Source: Gemmatimonadota bacterium
Lineage (GTDB): Bacteria; Gemmatimonadota; Gemmatimonadetes; Longimicrobiales; Gaopeijiaceae
DNA length: 5,674 nucleotides
NCBI GenBank assembly: GCA_007127575.1
Contig: SKZC01000328.1
Coordinates: 1 to 5,674 of the forward strand
Reading direction: 5' to 3'
Within the stretch, counting starts at the first letter, position 1; the number at the start of each line of letters is the position of its first letter. The notes beneath the pieces were generated by a model. The model worked only from the letters and a program-made list of their open reading frames with translations, was not told the DNA's origin and did not search any database. The translations under genes were made by a program, and so were the position numbers. Of the stretch, positions 1 through 5,644 are shown in pieces.

Positions 1-1537
1 ACTTGCGTTTGTCGCCGTGCACGAGCACCTGGCTGATGAGGGGATGGGTCTTGAGCCGGTTCTCGATGTTCTGCGGCGCGATATTCTTGCCGCCGGCGGT
101 GACGATGATGTCCTTCTTCCGGTCGGTGATGCGGAGGAACCCTTCCTCGTCCAGTTCGCCCACATCCCCCGTATGGAACCAACCCTCCTCGGTGATGACC
201 TCCCGCGTATCCTCCGGTCTGTTGAAGTACCCCTTCATGACCTGCGGGCCCCGCACCAGAATTTCGCCGTCCTCGGCGATCCGGATCTCGGTCCCCGGGA
301 CGGGCCGTCCTACCGTTCCGATCTTGAAGTGCTCCGGCGTGTTCACGTTGGTCACCGGACTCGTTTCCGTGAGGCCGTAGCCCTCCAGGATCGTAATCCC
401 GGCAGAATAGAAGAACTTGTTGATCTCCGGAGCGAGAGGAGCTCCTCCGCTGACGAAGTACTTCAGGCGTCCGCCCACCCCGGCCCGGAGCTTCTTGAAG
501 ACCAGGGCGTCGGCCAACCGGTGCTGGAGTCGAAGGCCCAGGCCCGGGGTTCGTCCGGCCAACCGGGTGTCGACCCACCGGTCCCCCACGGACCGGGCCC
601 AGGACACGAGAAGCCCCTTCAGTCCCCCGGCCTCCGTGACCCGGGCGTACACCTTCTCGTATAGTCGAGGAACGGACACTACCACGGTGGGGCGAATGGC
701 GCGGAGGTCTTCGGCCACCGTCTCCAGAGAGCGCGCATACGCGATGACCACACCGGACCCGAAAAGGAAGTAGTCCACCATCCTCTGGAAGACGTGAGAC
801 AGAGGGAGGAAAGAGAGGGTGGAATCCTCCGGTCCGAAGCTCAGGAGCTTCCGGGTGGCTTGAATGTTGGAGTAGAGGTTGTTGTGGGTGAGCATGACCC
901 CCTTGGGGTCCCCGGTAGTTCCGGAAGTGTAGAGGATGGTGGCAACGTCTTCGGGCTCCGCTTTCCGGGCCTCTTCCACGAAGGCCTCGTCGTCCTGGCT
1001 CCCCGGCCACTCGCTCGCCTCGTCCAGGAAGGCGTCCCAGGACCGAACCTCCTCGCCCATCCCATCCCACTCGTCGAATACCACCAAGGTCCCCAGCTCC
1101 GGGATCTCGTCCCGGACCGAGGTGATCTTCTCGGCCTGTTCCCGGTTGGAGCAAAAGGCCACGCGTGCGCCGGAGTCCCGGAGGATGTAGGCGACCTGGC
1201 CTGGGGTGAGGGTGGCGTACACGGGGACATCGATCACCCCCGCCGCCAGGCAGCCGTAGTCGGCCAAGGCCCACTCCGGTCGGTTTTCCGACAGGATGGC
1301 GGCCCGGTCACCTCGCTGGAGCCCTACAGCCCGCAGAGCCCCCACCACCTGAGCCACCGTGCTCCTGACCTCGGCGAAGTCCATGTCCCGCCATTCGCCC
1401 TGGAGGTGCCACCGAAGGGCCGGATAGCCGGAGAACCGCTGGGTGGCGTCCAGAAAGAGCTGGGTCAGGGTGCCCGAAGGGAGATCGGCGGGGTGCTCCG
1501 CTCGGTCACGGCGAGACGTGGCTTTGGTGGCTTCCAT
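1..1537 (-). CDS. Long-chain fatty acid--CoA ligase (AMP-forming), 3' end cut by window edge
   Basis: This is a member of the adenylate-forming (ANL) superfamily. It should activate a long-chain fatty acid with ATP to an acyl-AMP and then form acyl-CoA, usually at the inner face of the membrane. The frame is open without a stop from the ATG at 1537 to the left edge, giving 512 codons. Family members are about 600 residues, so roughly the last 90 are missing, including the region of the mobile C-terminal domain with the catalytic lysine. Visible motifs in order are the P-loop YTSGTTGDPKG (203-213), SGGAPL (363-368), EGYGLTETSP (385-394), HTGD (455-458) and the hinge DRKKDIIVTAGGKNIAP (472-488). 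The motif EGYGLTETSP followed by the DRKKD hinge is the FadD15/long-chain ACS pattern rather than acetyl-CoA synthetase. The start is fixed by an excellent Shine-Dalgarno 8 bases upstream. It follows the OsmC gene by 82 bp. The chain-length preference cannot be read from the sequence. Confidence 0.93.
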   Translation of the reverse strand, partial: MEATKATSRRDRAEHPADLPSGTLTQLFLDATQRFSGYPALRWHLQGEWRDMDFAEVRSTVAQVVGALRAVGLQRGDRAAILSENRPEWALADYGCLAAGVIDVPVYATLTPGQVAYILRDSGARVAFCSNREQAEKITSVRDEIPELGTLVVFDEWDGMGEEVRSWDAFLDEASEWPGSQDDEAFVEEARKAEPEDVATILYTSGTTGDPKGVMLTHNNLYSNIQATRKLLSFGPEDSTLSFLPLSHVFQRMVDYFLFGSGVVIAYARSLETVAEDLRAIRPTVVVSVPRLYEKVYARVTEAGGLKGLLVSWARSVGDRWVDTRLAGRTPGLGLRLQHRLADALVFKKLRAGVGGRLKYFVSGGAPLAPEINKFFYSAGITILEGYGLTETSPVTNVNTPEHFKIGTVGRPVPGTEIRIAEDGEILVRGPQVMKGYFNRPEDTREVITEEGWFHTGDVGELDEEGFLRITDRKKDIIVTAGGKNIAPQNIENRLKTHPLISQVLVHGDKRK

Positions 1538-1545
1538 GATTCCCG

Positions 1546-1554
1546 TCACCTCCT
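1546..1554 (-). promoter_or_regulatory. Strong ribosome binding site of the acyl-CoA ligase gene
   Basis: On the minus strand this reads AGGAGGTGA, nine consecutive bases complementary to the usual 3' tail of bacterial 16S rRNA. It lies 8 bases before the ATG at 1537. It is the best ribosome binding site in the window and decides the start of the acyl-CoA ligase. It suggests that this gene is translated independently of the OsmC gene upstream. Confidence 0.8.
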
Positions 1555-1619
1555 GGCGTGGTGTCGCCCCAGGGCGCACTCATCGGATTTCGGGAGACGC
1601 TCAAGGGGGGGAGCTGGAG

Positions 1620-2054
1620 TCAGGCCCTCTCGAGCTTCGTCTCGAAGGCGATGTCTTCCCTGAGGGAGTGGAAGACGCTGCAATACTTCTCCACCGACAG
1701 ATGGATCGCCCGCTCCACCCGAGGGGTGTGCTCCTCCTTGGGACCCTCCACCCGGAAGAGGATCCGGATCCGCGTGTAGCGCTCGGGAGGCTCGGGACGT
1801 CTCTCACCCTCCACCTCTACTTCCAGGCTCTCCAGCGGAACCCGAGACTTCTCCAGGATGGCGACCACATCCACTCCCATGCACCCCGCGAGGCTGAGGA
1901 GGAGGGCTTCCATGGGGGCGGGACCTTCACGGGAATCACCATCGATGATGACCTCGGGCCCATCCCCGCCACGCCCTCGAAACGCCAGGCCTTCCCCCGT
2001 CCACCGGAGGTGCGCGGTCCTACGAGCGCCGCTCATCGGAGGGGAGAGGGGCAT
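1620..2054 (-). CDS. OsmC family protein (thiol-dependent peroxidase-like)
   Basis: The 144-residue product has the OsmC/Ohr fold signature. PMEALLLSLAGC (47-58) carries the first conserved cysteine C58 at the start of the long central helix. The second cysteine, C125, is in VEKYCSVFHSL (121-131). In characterised members the two cysteines form the redox pair that reduces organic hydroperoxides using a dithiol. This sequence looks closer to the broad OsmC/YhfA-type group than to Ohr, so the substrate is open. Length is normal for the family (about 135-145). The start at 2054 is chosen because GGGGAG lies 4 bases upstream; an ATG at 2036 (MSGARR...) is the main alternative, and a longer ATG at 2132 lies deep in the TPR gene and is unlikely. 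With the 2054 start it overlaps the end of the TPR gene by 35 bases, so the two are probably translationally coupled. It is likely cytoplasmic, with no signal peptide or membrane segment. Confidence 0.88.
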   Translation of the reverse strand: MPLSPPMSGARRTAHLRWTGEGLAFRGRGGDGPEVIIDGDSREGPAPMEALLLSLAGCMGVDVVAILEKSRVPLESLEVEVEGERRPEPPERYTRIRILFRVEGPKEEHTPRVERAIHLSVEKYCSVFHSLREDIAFETKLERA

Positions 2055-2469
2055 CGGTCTCCCCTCTGATCTGTGCCAGAGTGGCACGTGCGTGGGCGAT
2101 ATGCTCCTGGGCTTCCGCCCCCGAGGGAGCATGCTCCAGGAAGGACTCCAGATGCTCCCGAGCCTCCCCCTCCTCCCCGCTCCGGAGGAGGAGGTAGGCC
2201 AGTCCGTAGTGGGCCCCGGGAGCGGAGGGCTCCTTCTGGAGGACGTGACGGTAGGTCTTCGTCGCCTCGTCCGTCATCCCGATCCGGGTGTAGGCGATGG
2301 CGATCTGCTGGAGGATCACCGTGTCCCCGGGGGACTCCTTCAGAGCCAACCGGAACGAGGTGAGCGCTTCGTGAAAGCTTCCCGCCTTGAGGAGGGCCAT
2401 GCCCTCCTCATAGTAGTCCACACGCTCCCGGTCGCCATCACCACCGAAGACCTTATTCCACCAACTCAT
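2020..2469 (-). CDS. Small tetratricopeptide repeat (TPR) protein
   Basis: The 149-residue product is mostly three consecutive TPR units of about 34 residues: 19-49 (YYEEGMALLKAGSFHEAL...), 50-83 (LQQIAIAYTRIGMTDEAT...) and 84-117 (HYGLAYLLLRSGEEGEAR...). A helix at 118-137 probably caps the array. The canonical small and aromatic positions (A/G8, Y11, A20, P32) are largely kept. The N-terminus MSWWNKVFGGDGD is a short amphipathic tryptophan-rich segment and the tail is polar and acidic. There is no signal peptide. TPR arrays bind partner proteins or peptides, so no enzymatic role is expected and the partner is unknown. The ATG at 2469 is preferred over one 21 bases upstream (2490) because it begins the MSWW segment and has GGCGGG just upstream, but neither ribosome site is strong. 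It lies 115 bp after the zinc-ribbon gene and overlaps the OsmC gene. Confidence 0.85.
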   Translation of the reverse strand: MSWWNKVFGGDGDRERVDYYEEGMALLKAGSFHEALTSFRLALKESPGDTVILQQIAIAYTRIGMTDEATKTYRHVLQKEPSAPGAHYGLAYLLLRSGEEGEAREHLESFLEHAPSGAEAQEHIAHARATLAQIRGETDAPLPSDERRS

Positions 2470-2584
2470 GATATCCCGCCGGAGGTGCATCGGGGAAAGG
2501 GATTTACAGCCCCGAAGGTATGGAGCGAAAAGCTCCGGCGCAACGGGGGGCGGAGCCCTTCAAACCCTCTGGAACACGGGGACT

Positions 2585-3220
2585 TCAGGCCCGCGTCGCC
2601 AGGATGGCTTCCGACTCAGACACCCGAATCCGAAACCCCTCGTTCTCCAGGATCTCCCGGGAGTCGTCCATGGGCTCCAGTACCACCACGGCACTCCCCT
2701 TGGCCAACACCCTGTGGAGCTCGCCGCCCCACCCCTCGAGATCCGGCCCCGGAATGGCCACGGCTCGCATCACCCCGGGAAAGAGGGGAAGGAAGCCCTC
2801 CCCTACCGTCATCCGGCTGATCTTCACCCCCTCATGGCCGAAGGCCCCAACGGATGCGGTGCCCGCCACCACCGACTCCACACCTTCTGGCAGGAGTCGG
2901 GCCACCCCCGGAGCAAAGACCCCGGCAGCCCCCATGAAGAGGAGAAATGCAGGGCCTTCCGTCACCCCAAGGAGTGCAGCCGTGCGGACCACCTCTTCCT
3001 CATCTGGAGAAGGAAGATGGGGCCCGGGAGAGAGAGGGCTCCGGGGAGGAGGGCGAAGGTCACCCACCCCTCCCGTCACAACGTAGCGCTCCCGACAGTT
3101 GGAGCAGCCCAACACGCCTTCTCGGACCCGGCGACCCTCCACCTGCTCCGCCAGGAGGATGAGCCCGTGTCCGGGGCCGCAGCGGGGACAGATCAGGCGA
3201 TCGGTGAGGAGGAGGTGCAA
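2585..3220 (-). CDS. Trm112-like zinc-ribbon protein with degenerate methyltransferase-like domain
   Basis: With a TTG start at 3220 the product is 211 residues. Residues 7-50 form a Trm112-type zinc ribbon: LICPRCG (C11, C14) and GVLGCSNCRERY (C39, C42), ending in the typical VTGGVGDLRP. A proline-rich linker (about 54-71) follows. Residues about 75-211 have the layout of a class I SAM-dependent methyltransferase: a helix, FLLFMGAAGVFAPGVARLLP (92-111) where motif I belongs, GEGFLPLFPGVMRAVAIPG (140-158) resembling the LPFPDxxFDAV segment, ELHRVLAKGSAVVVLEP (167-183) resembling E-hRVLkPGG, and a final strand. The glycine-rich SAM loop (DxGxGxG) is absent, so catalysis is doubtful. The TTG is preferred because TGAGG lies 5 bases upstream and it clears the preceding gene by 14 bp. 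An ATG at 3298 would add 26 residues that are only the out-of-frame tail of that gene. Function is unknown; a binding or regulatory role is possible. Confidence 0.75.
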   Translation of the reverse strand: MHLLLTDRLICPRCGPGHGLILLAEQVEGRRVREGVLGCSNCRERYVVTGGVGDLRPPPRSPLSPGPHLPSPDEEEVVRTAALLGVTEGPAFLLFMGAAGVFAPGVARLLPEGVESVVAGTASVGAFGHEGVKISRMTVGEGFLPLFPGVMRAVAIPGPDLEGWGGELHRVLAKGSAVVVLEPMDDSREILENEGFRIRVSESEAILATRA

Positions 3221-3234
3221 TCCGGCCTCACTTG

Positions 3235-3654
3235 TCAGACGATGCGGGGGGACGTCGGAGACGGAACGGCACCGTGGACCGGTCCGTACTGAGCCCACTG
3301 AGTCGGGGTCTCCCAGACCCGGGCGTACAACAACCCCTCCGCAGCCTCGTCGGGAAGGCGACGGGCCATCTCTTCGAAGAAGTACCGCGCCTGGTTTTCC
3401 GCGCTGGTCTCCAGCTCATCGAAGGGGGGCACTTCGTTCAGGTTCCGGTGATCGAACCGTTGGGCCAACTCATCCAGGTGGGCCTGGAGTTCCACGAAGT
3501 CGTACGCCATACCTCCCCCTCCGAGGCTGGCCGTCTGCAGCGCCACCTCCACCACGTAGCGGTGACCGTGGAGCCTCTCGCACTTCCCCTTGTAGTCCCG
3601 AAGGAAATGGGCGGCATCATAGTGCGCCTGGACACTGACCGTATATGCGAACAT
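3235..3654 (-). CDS. 6-pyruvoyl/6-carboxy-tetrahydropterin synthase family protein, CExxHGH type (QueD-like)
   Basis: The 139-residue product belongs to the PTPS/QueD family (COG0720), which acts on 7,8-dihydroneopterin triphosphate. Zinc ligands are H16 (HYDAAH), H29 and H31 (LHGHRY). The catalytic region reads C25-E26-R27-L28-H29-G30-H31, so it has both the cysteine used by QueD (CxxxHGH) and the glutamate used by PTPS-III (ExxHGH). AYDFVEL (50-56), FDHRNLN (67-73) with the D68/H69 relay pair, ETSAEN (82-87) and the pterin-anchoring E115 in VWET are all present. The combined CExxHGH signature is linked in the family literature to proteins serving queuosine, folate or both. The start at 3654 is fixed by a GGAGG 6 bases upstream; a longer frame open to 3774 would run back into the SDR gene and its extra N-terminus is not family-like. 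The C-terminal 15 residues are divergent. It follows the SDR gene by 64 bp. Confidence 0.9.
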   Translation of the reverse strand: MFAYTVSVQAHYDAAHFLRDYKGKCERLHGHRYVVEVALQTASLGGGGMAYDFVELQAHLDELAQRFDHRNLNEVPPFDELETSAENQARYFFEEMARRLPDEAAEGLLYARVWETPTQWAQYGPVHGAVPSPTSPRIV

Positions 3655-3718
3655 CTGACTCCTCCCTTCTGTGAGCCTGCGGGAGCTCCCGTTCCTCCCC
3701 ATGCACCGTGTACTCCGG

Positions 3719-4444
3719 TCAGGAGCGCTCCACCGGGAGGAAGGGAATCTGAACGTGGGGCGGCCGGGACACAACGAAATGGATCGTCTCGGCCACGTCT
3801 TCCGGGCGAAGCATCCCGGACCGGTTGGGAAGCTCCGGGGACCCGTCGGGATCCAGTGGATCCCAGAGGGAGGTGTCGGTGGCGGCCGGCTCCAGGAGCG
3901 TAGCCCGCACCCCCGACCCCCTCAGCTCCTCCAGGAGGACCTCGTGAAGTCCGCGGAGCCCGAACTTCGACGCCGAGTAGGATCCGTTGGCCGGGAACGC
4001 CCTGCGACCGGCCACCGAACCCACTTGGACCAGGGTTCCCCCCCCCCTGGACCGCATGGCGGGAAGCGCCCGGCGGGCGACGATGAAGGCACCCCGAAGG
4101 TTGACGTCGATCTGACGGTCGAACCCCTCCAACGTCTCCTCCTCCACCGTGGCGAGCCCGAAGACTCCCGCGGCGTGAACCACGATTTCGGGATGGTCGC
4201 CCATCTCCACCTCCACCCGCCGGAAGGACGCGTCCACCTCCTCCGGGTCCGTCACGTCGGCGAACAGGGGCAGTCCGCCCACCTCCTCGGCGAGCTCGGC
4301 CACATCGGGTCGTCCCCGGGCCATCACCGCCACACGACATCCTGAACGGGCCAGCAGCCGCACGGCGGCCCGGCCGATCCCCCGGCTCCCCCCGGTGACC
4401 AAGGCCACCGTCCCCTCCAGGGCTCCTCTGCTCTCTTGGGACAT
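3719..4444 (-). CDS. Short-chain dehydrogenase/reductase, candidate pterin (sepiapterin-type) reductase
   Basis: The 241-residue product is a classical SDR with a Rossmann fold. The cofactor loop is TGGSRGIG (17-24), D63 in ADVTD contacts the adenine, HAAG (90-93) is the NNAG-equivalent motif, N115 lies in VNLRG, and the catalytic S143 (VGSVAG), Y156 and K160 (YSASK) are complete. R21 together with R43 after the second strand suggests NADPH over NADH. There is no membrane segment. Its ATG shares one base with the folE stop (TGATG) and it has no Shine-Dalgarno of its own, so it should be translated by coupling to folE. This placement between folE and two PTPS homologues makes a pterin substrate plausible: sepiapterin or 6-pyruvoyl-tetrahydropterin reduction for tetrahydrobiopterin, or dihydropteridine reduction like FolM. 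The protein sequence by itself does not identify the substrate. The C-terminal end (SRPPHVQIPFLPVE) is of the common YdfG-like kind. Confidence 0.9.
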   Translation of the reverse strand: MSQESRGALEGTVALVTGGSRGIGRAAVRLLARSGCRVAVMARGRPDVAELAEEVGGLPLFADVTDPEEVDASFRRVEVEMGDHPEIVVHAAGVFGLATVEEETLEGFDRQIDVNLRGAFIVARRALPAMRSRGGGTLVQVGSVAGRRAFPANGSYSASKFGLRGLHEVLLEELRGSGVRATLLEPAATDTSLWDPLDPDGSPELPNRSGMLRPEDVAETIHFVVSRPPHVQIPFLPVERS

Positions 4445-5094
4445 CAGGACAGGGGTCGGTGCGAGGTCACGGCCAGATGTAGGAACTCCTCCCGGGTTCG
4501 GGCATCCTTCAGGAAGTTTCCCCGCATGGCGGAGGTGATGGTGGTGGAGTTCTGTTTCTCCACCCCTCGCATCATCATGCAGAGGTGATAGGCCTCGATG
4601 ACCACTCCTACCCCTTGCGGCTCAACCACCTCCCAGAGGCTCTGGGCGATCTCCTCGGTGAGGCGCTCCTGTACCTGAAGCCTCCGAGCAAAAACCTCTA
4701 CGAGGCGGGCCATCTTGCTCAACCCCATGATTCGGCCGTCGGGGATGTACGCCACGTGAACCTTCCCGAAAAAGGGGAGGAGATGGTGTTCACAGAGGGA
4801 GTACATCTCGATGTCCTTCACCATGACCATGTTGTGGTGGCGCTCCTCGTACAGGGCGTCCCCCACCACCTCGGCAGGCCGGAGGCCGTAGCCCGACGTG
4901 AGAAATCGCATGGCCCGCTCCACCCGCTCCGGCGTCTTCTCGAGACCTTCGCGGTTCGGGTCGTCCCCCAGGCGTTGGATCATCTCCTTTACCAGCTCCC
5001 GGTACGAAACCCGGGAGAGGTCGGGCTCGGACGGCGTAGACCGAGGGTCTCCTCCGTCCTCCCCCACCAGGGGTACGGTCTCTCCTCTCGTCAT
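4444..5094 (-). CDS. folE: GTP cyclohydrolase I, type IA (zinc)
   Basis: This enzyme converts GTP to 7,8-dihydroneopterin triphosphate and formate. The product is the shared precursor of folate, queuosine and tetrahydrobiopterin. At 216 residues it is of normal length. The zinc ligands C101, H104 (SLCEHHLLPF) and C172 (AYHLCMMMRG) are intact, as are the catalytic histidines H103 and H170. Other family signatures present are TPERV (54-58), GKVHVAYIP (110-118), GLSKMARLVEVFARRLQVQERLT (124-145 region), GVGVVIEA (161-168) and RGVEKQNSTT (176-185). The first 27 residues are a variable, acidic leader. The start at 5094 has GGAGGAG 6 bases upstream; a second GGAGG touching the ATG is too close to serve. 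The gene follows the C-x5-HGH synthase by 27 bp and shares one base with the SDR. Complete zinc ligands argue for the IA enzyme rather than the zinc-independent FolE2. Confidence 0.97.
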   Translation of the reverse strand: MTRGETVPLVGEDGGDPRSTPSEPDLSRVSYRELVKEMIQRLGDDPNREGLEKTPERVERAMRFLTSGYGLRPAEVVGDALYEERHHNMVMVKDIEMYSLCEHHLLPFFGKVHVAYIPDGRIMGLSKMARLVEVFARRLQVQERLTEEIAQSLWEVVEPQGVGVVIEAYHLCMMMRGVEKQNSTTITSAMRGNFLKDARTREEFLHLAVTSHRPLS

Positions 5095-5121
5095 CCTCCA
5101 CTCCTCCGTATCTGGGGCCCG

Positions 5122-5538
5122 TCAGTCCCCGACGTACTCCACGTAATTCCTCGGTGTCTCCCACAAGACGAGACGTACAAGGGCCACCCCTTCCGGGAGG
5201 GCGCCCCGCAGCCGGTCCCAGATACCCACCACCAGGTTCTCCGTGGTGGGGTTCCTCCCCTCCAGCCAGGGGACCTCGAGGTTCAGGTTTCGATGATCCA
5301 GATCCGCCACCACCCGCTCCTGCACCAACTCCTTCAGGCGGGAGAGGTCCATGACGAAGCCGGTGGTGGGATCCACCTCCCCCTCCACGGTCACGTCCAG
5401 CTCATAGTTGTGACCGTGCCAGAGGGGGTTGGAACAGTCGCCGAAGACCTCCCGGTTCCGTTCGTCCGTCCACTCCTCTCTGAAAAGCCGATGGGCCGCC
5501 GAAAAGTGAAGGCGCCGCGTGATCCGGACCCGTGGCAT
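5122..5538 (-). CDS. 6-pyruvoyl-tetrahydropterin synthase homologue, C-x5-HGH type
   Basis: The 138-residue product is a second PTPS/QueD family member and the first gene of the unit. Zinc ligands are H16 (HFSAAHRL), H41 and H43 (WHGHNY). The catalytic cysteine C35 lies in GDCSNPLWHGH, five residues before HGH. That spacing is the one in eukaryotic PTPS and PTPS-II proteins, whereas QueD has three residues. GFVMDLSRLK (60-69), LDHRNLN (80-86) with D81/H82, NPTTEN (96-101) and the pterin-anchoring E127 in LWET complete the active site. The expected reaction is conversion of 7,8-dihydroneopterin triphosphate to 6-pyruvoyl-tetrahydropterin with loss of triphosphate. The start at 5538 has AAGGAG 5 bases upstream. 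It precedes folE by 27 bp, so enzyme and substrate supplier are co-expressed. A QueD activity cannot be excluded, because some C-x5-HGH proteins are promiscuous. It differs clearly from the second paralogue (3235-3654) in the insert before HGH. Confidence 0.93.
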   Translation of the reverse strand: MPRVRITRRLHFSAAHRLFREEWTDERNREVFGDCSNPLWHGHNYELDVTVEGEVDPTTGFVMDLSRLKELVQERVVADLDHRNLNLEVPWLEGRNPTTENLVVGIWDRLRGALPEGVALVRLVLWETPRNYVEYVGD

Positions 5539-5543
5539 GACCG

Positions 5544-5549
5544 CTCCTT
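5544..5549 (-). promoter_or_regulatory. Ribosome binding site of the first pterin gene
   Basis: The minus strand reads AAGGAG, 5 bases before the ATG at 5538. It supports that start and the independent initiation expected of the first gene in a transcription unit. Confidence 0.65.
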
Positions 5550-5644
5550 GGTTCGCTGCACATCATCATGACGTGATCCGGCGGGTGGCACCGCACCGGA
5601 CCCGGCTACCCCCGCTCCTGGGTTCGGTTCGACCCCCTCTCAGC
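5550..5644 (-). other. Leader region of the pterin unit; promoter expected but not identified
   Basis: These bases separate the terminator-like repeat from the first ribosome binding site. The promoter of the whole leftward unit should lie here or beyond the window. I see no convincing -35/-10 pair on the minus strand: the best -10-like string is CATGAT around 5566-5571, with nothing like TTGACA at the right distance. A 13-base imperfect palindrome, ATCA-5-TGAT, lies at 5565-5577 about 27 bases before the start codon, but it is too short to call an operator. No riboswitch fold, including a tetrahydrofolate-type one, is recognisable. Confidence 0.3.

Noticed and set aside
1562..1580. A hairpin with CGCCC / GGGCG arms in the gap before the acyl-CoA ligase gene
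   Set aside because: The stem is only 5 bp, or 8 with a bulge, with a 2-base loop and no T-run, so termination is not supported.
2585..3220. Calling the zinc-ribbon gene an active SAM-dependent methyltransferase
   Set aside because: The glycine-rich SAM-binding motif I is not present, so only a methyltransferase-like fold can be suggested.
3680..3691. A 12-bp perfect palindrome (CGGGAGCTCCCG) in the 64-bp gap between the SDR and the second PTPS gene
   Set aside because: It has no loop and no T-tract, so it is not a terminator. One short GC-rich palindrome in a GC-rich genome is not enough to call an operator.
3438..4340. A 300-codon minus-strand frame overlapping the SDR and the second PTPS gene
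   Set aside because: It is out of frame with both genes, and the product is glycine- and arginine-rich with no motif. The SDR and PTPS frames have complete catalytic residues and ribosome sites or coupling.
5122..5538. Calling the first gene queD and the cassette a queuosine operon
   Set aside because: The cysteine is five residues before HGH, not three, an SDR is embedded in the cassette, and no queC, queE or queF is visible. The name was left open because family members are promiscuous.
4585..5571. A 328-codon open frame on the plus strand across folE and the first PTPS gene, and similar long plus-strand frames at 794-1663, 1858-2820, 2468-3292, 3232-3903 and 3671-4345
   Set aside because: They are antisense to genes with intact motifs. 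The products are rich in proline, arginine, glycine and histidine with no recognisable domain. Long antisense open frames are expected opposite GC-rich genes.
5620..5640. A GGTTCGGTTCGACCC string resembling a tRNA T-arm
   Set aside because: No alignment gives a 5-bp stem around a 7-base TTC loop, and there is no acceptor stem or anticodon arm in the flanking bases on either strand.
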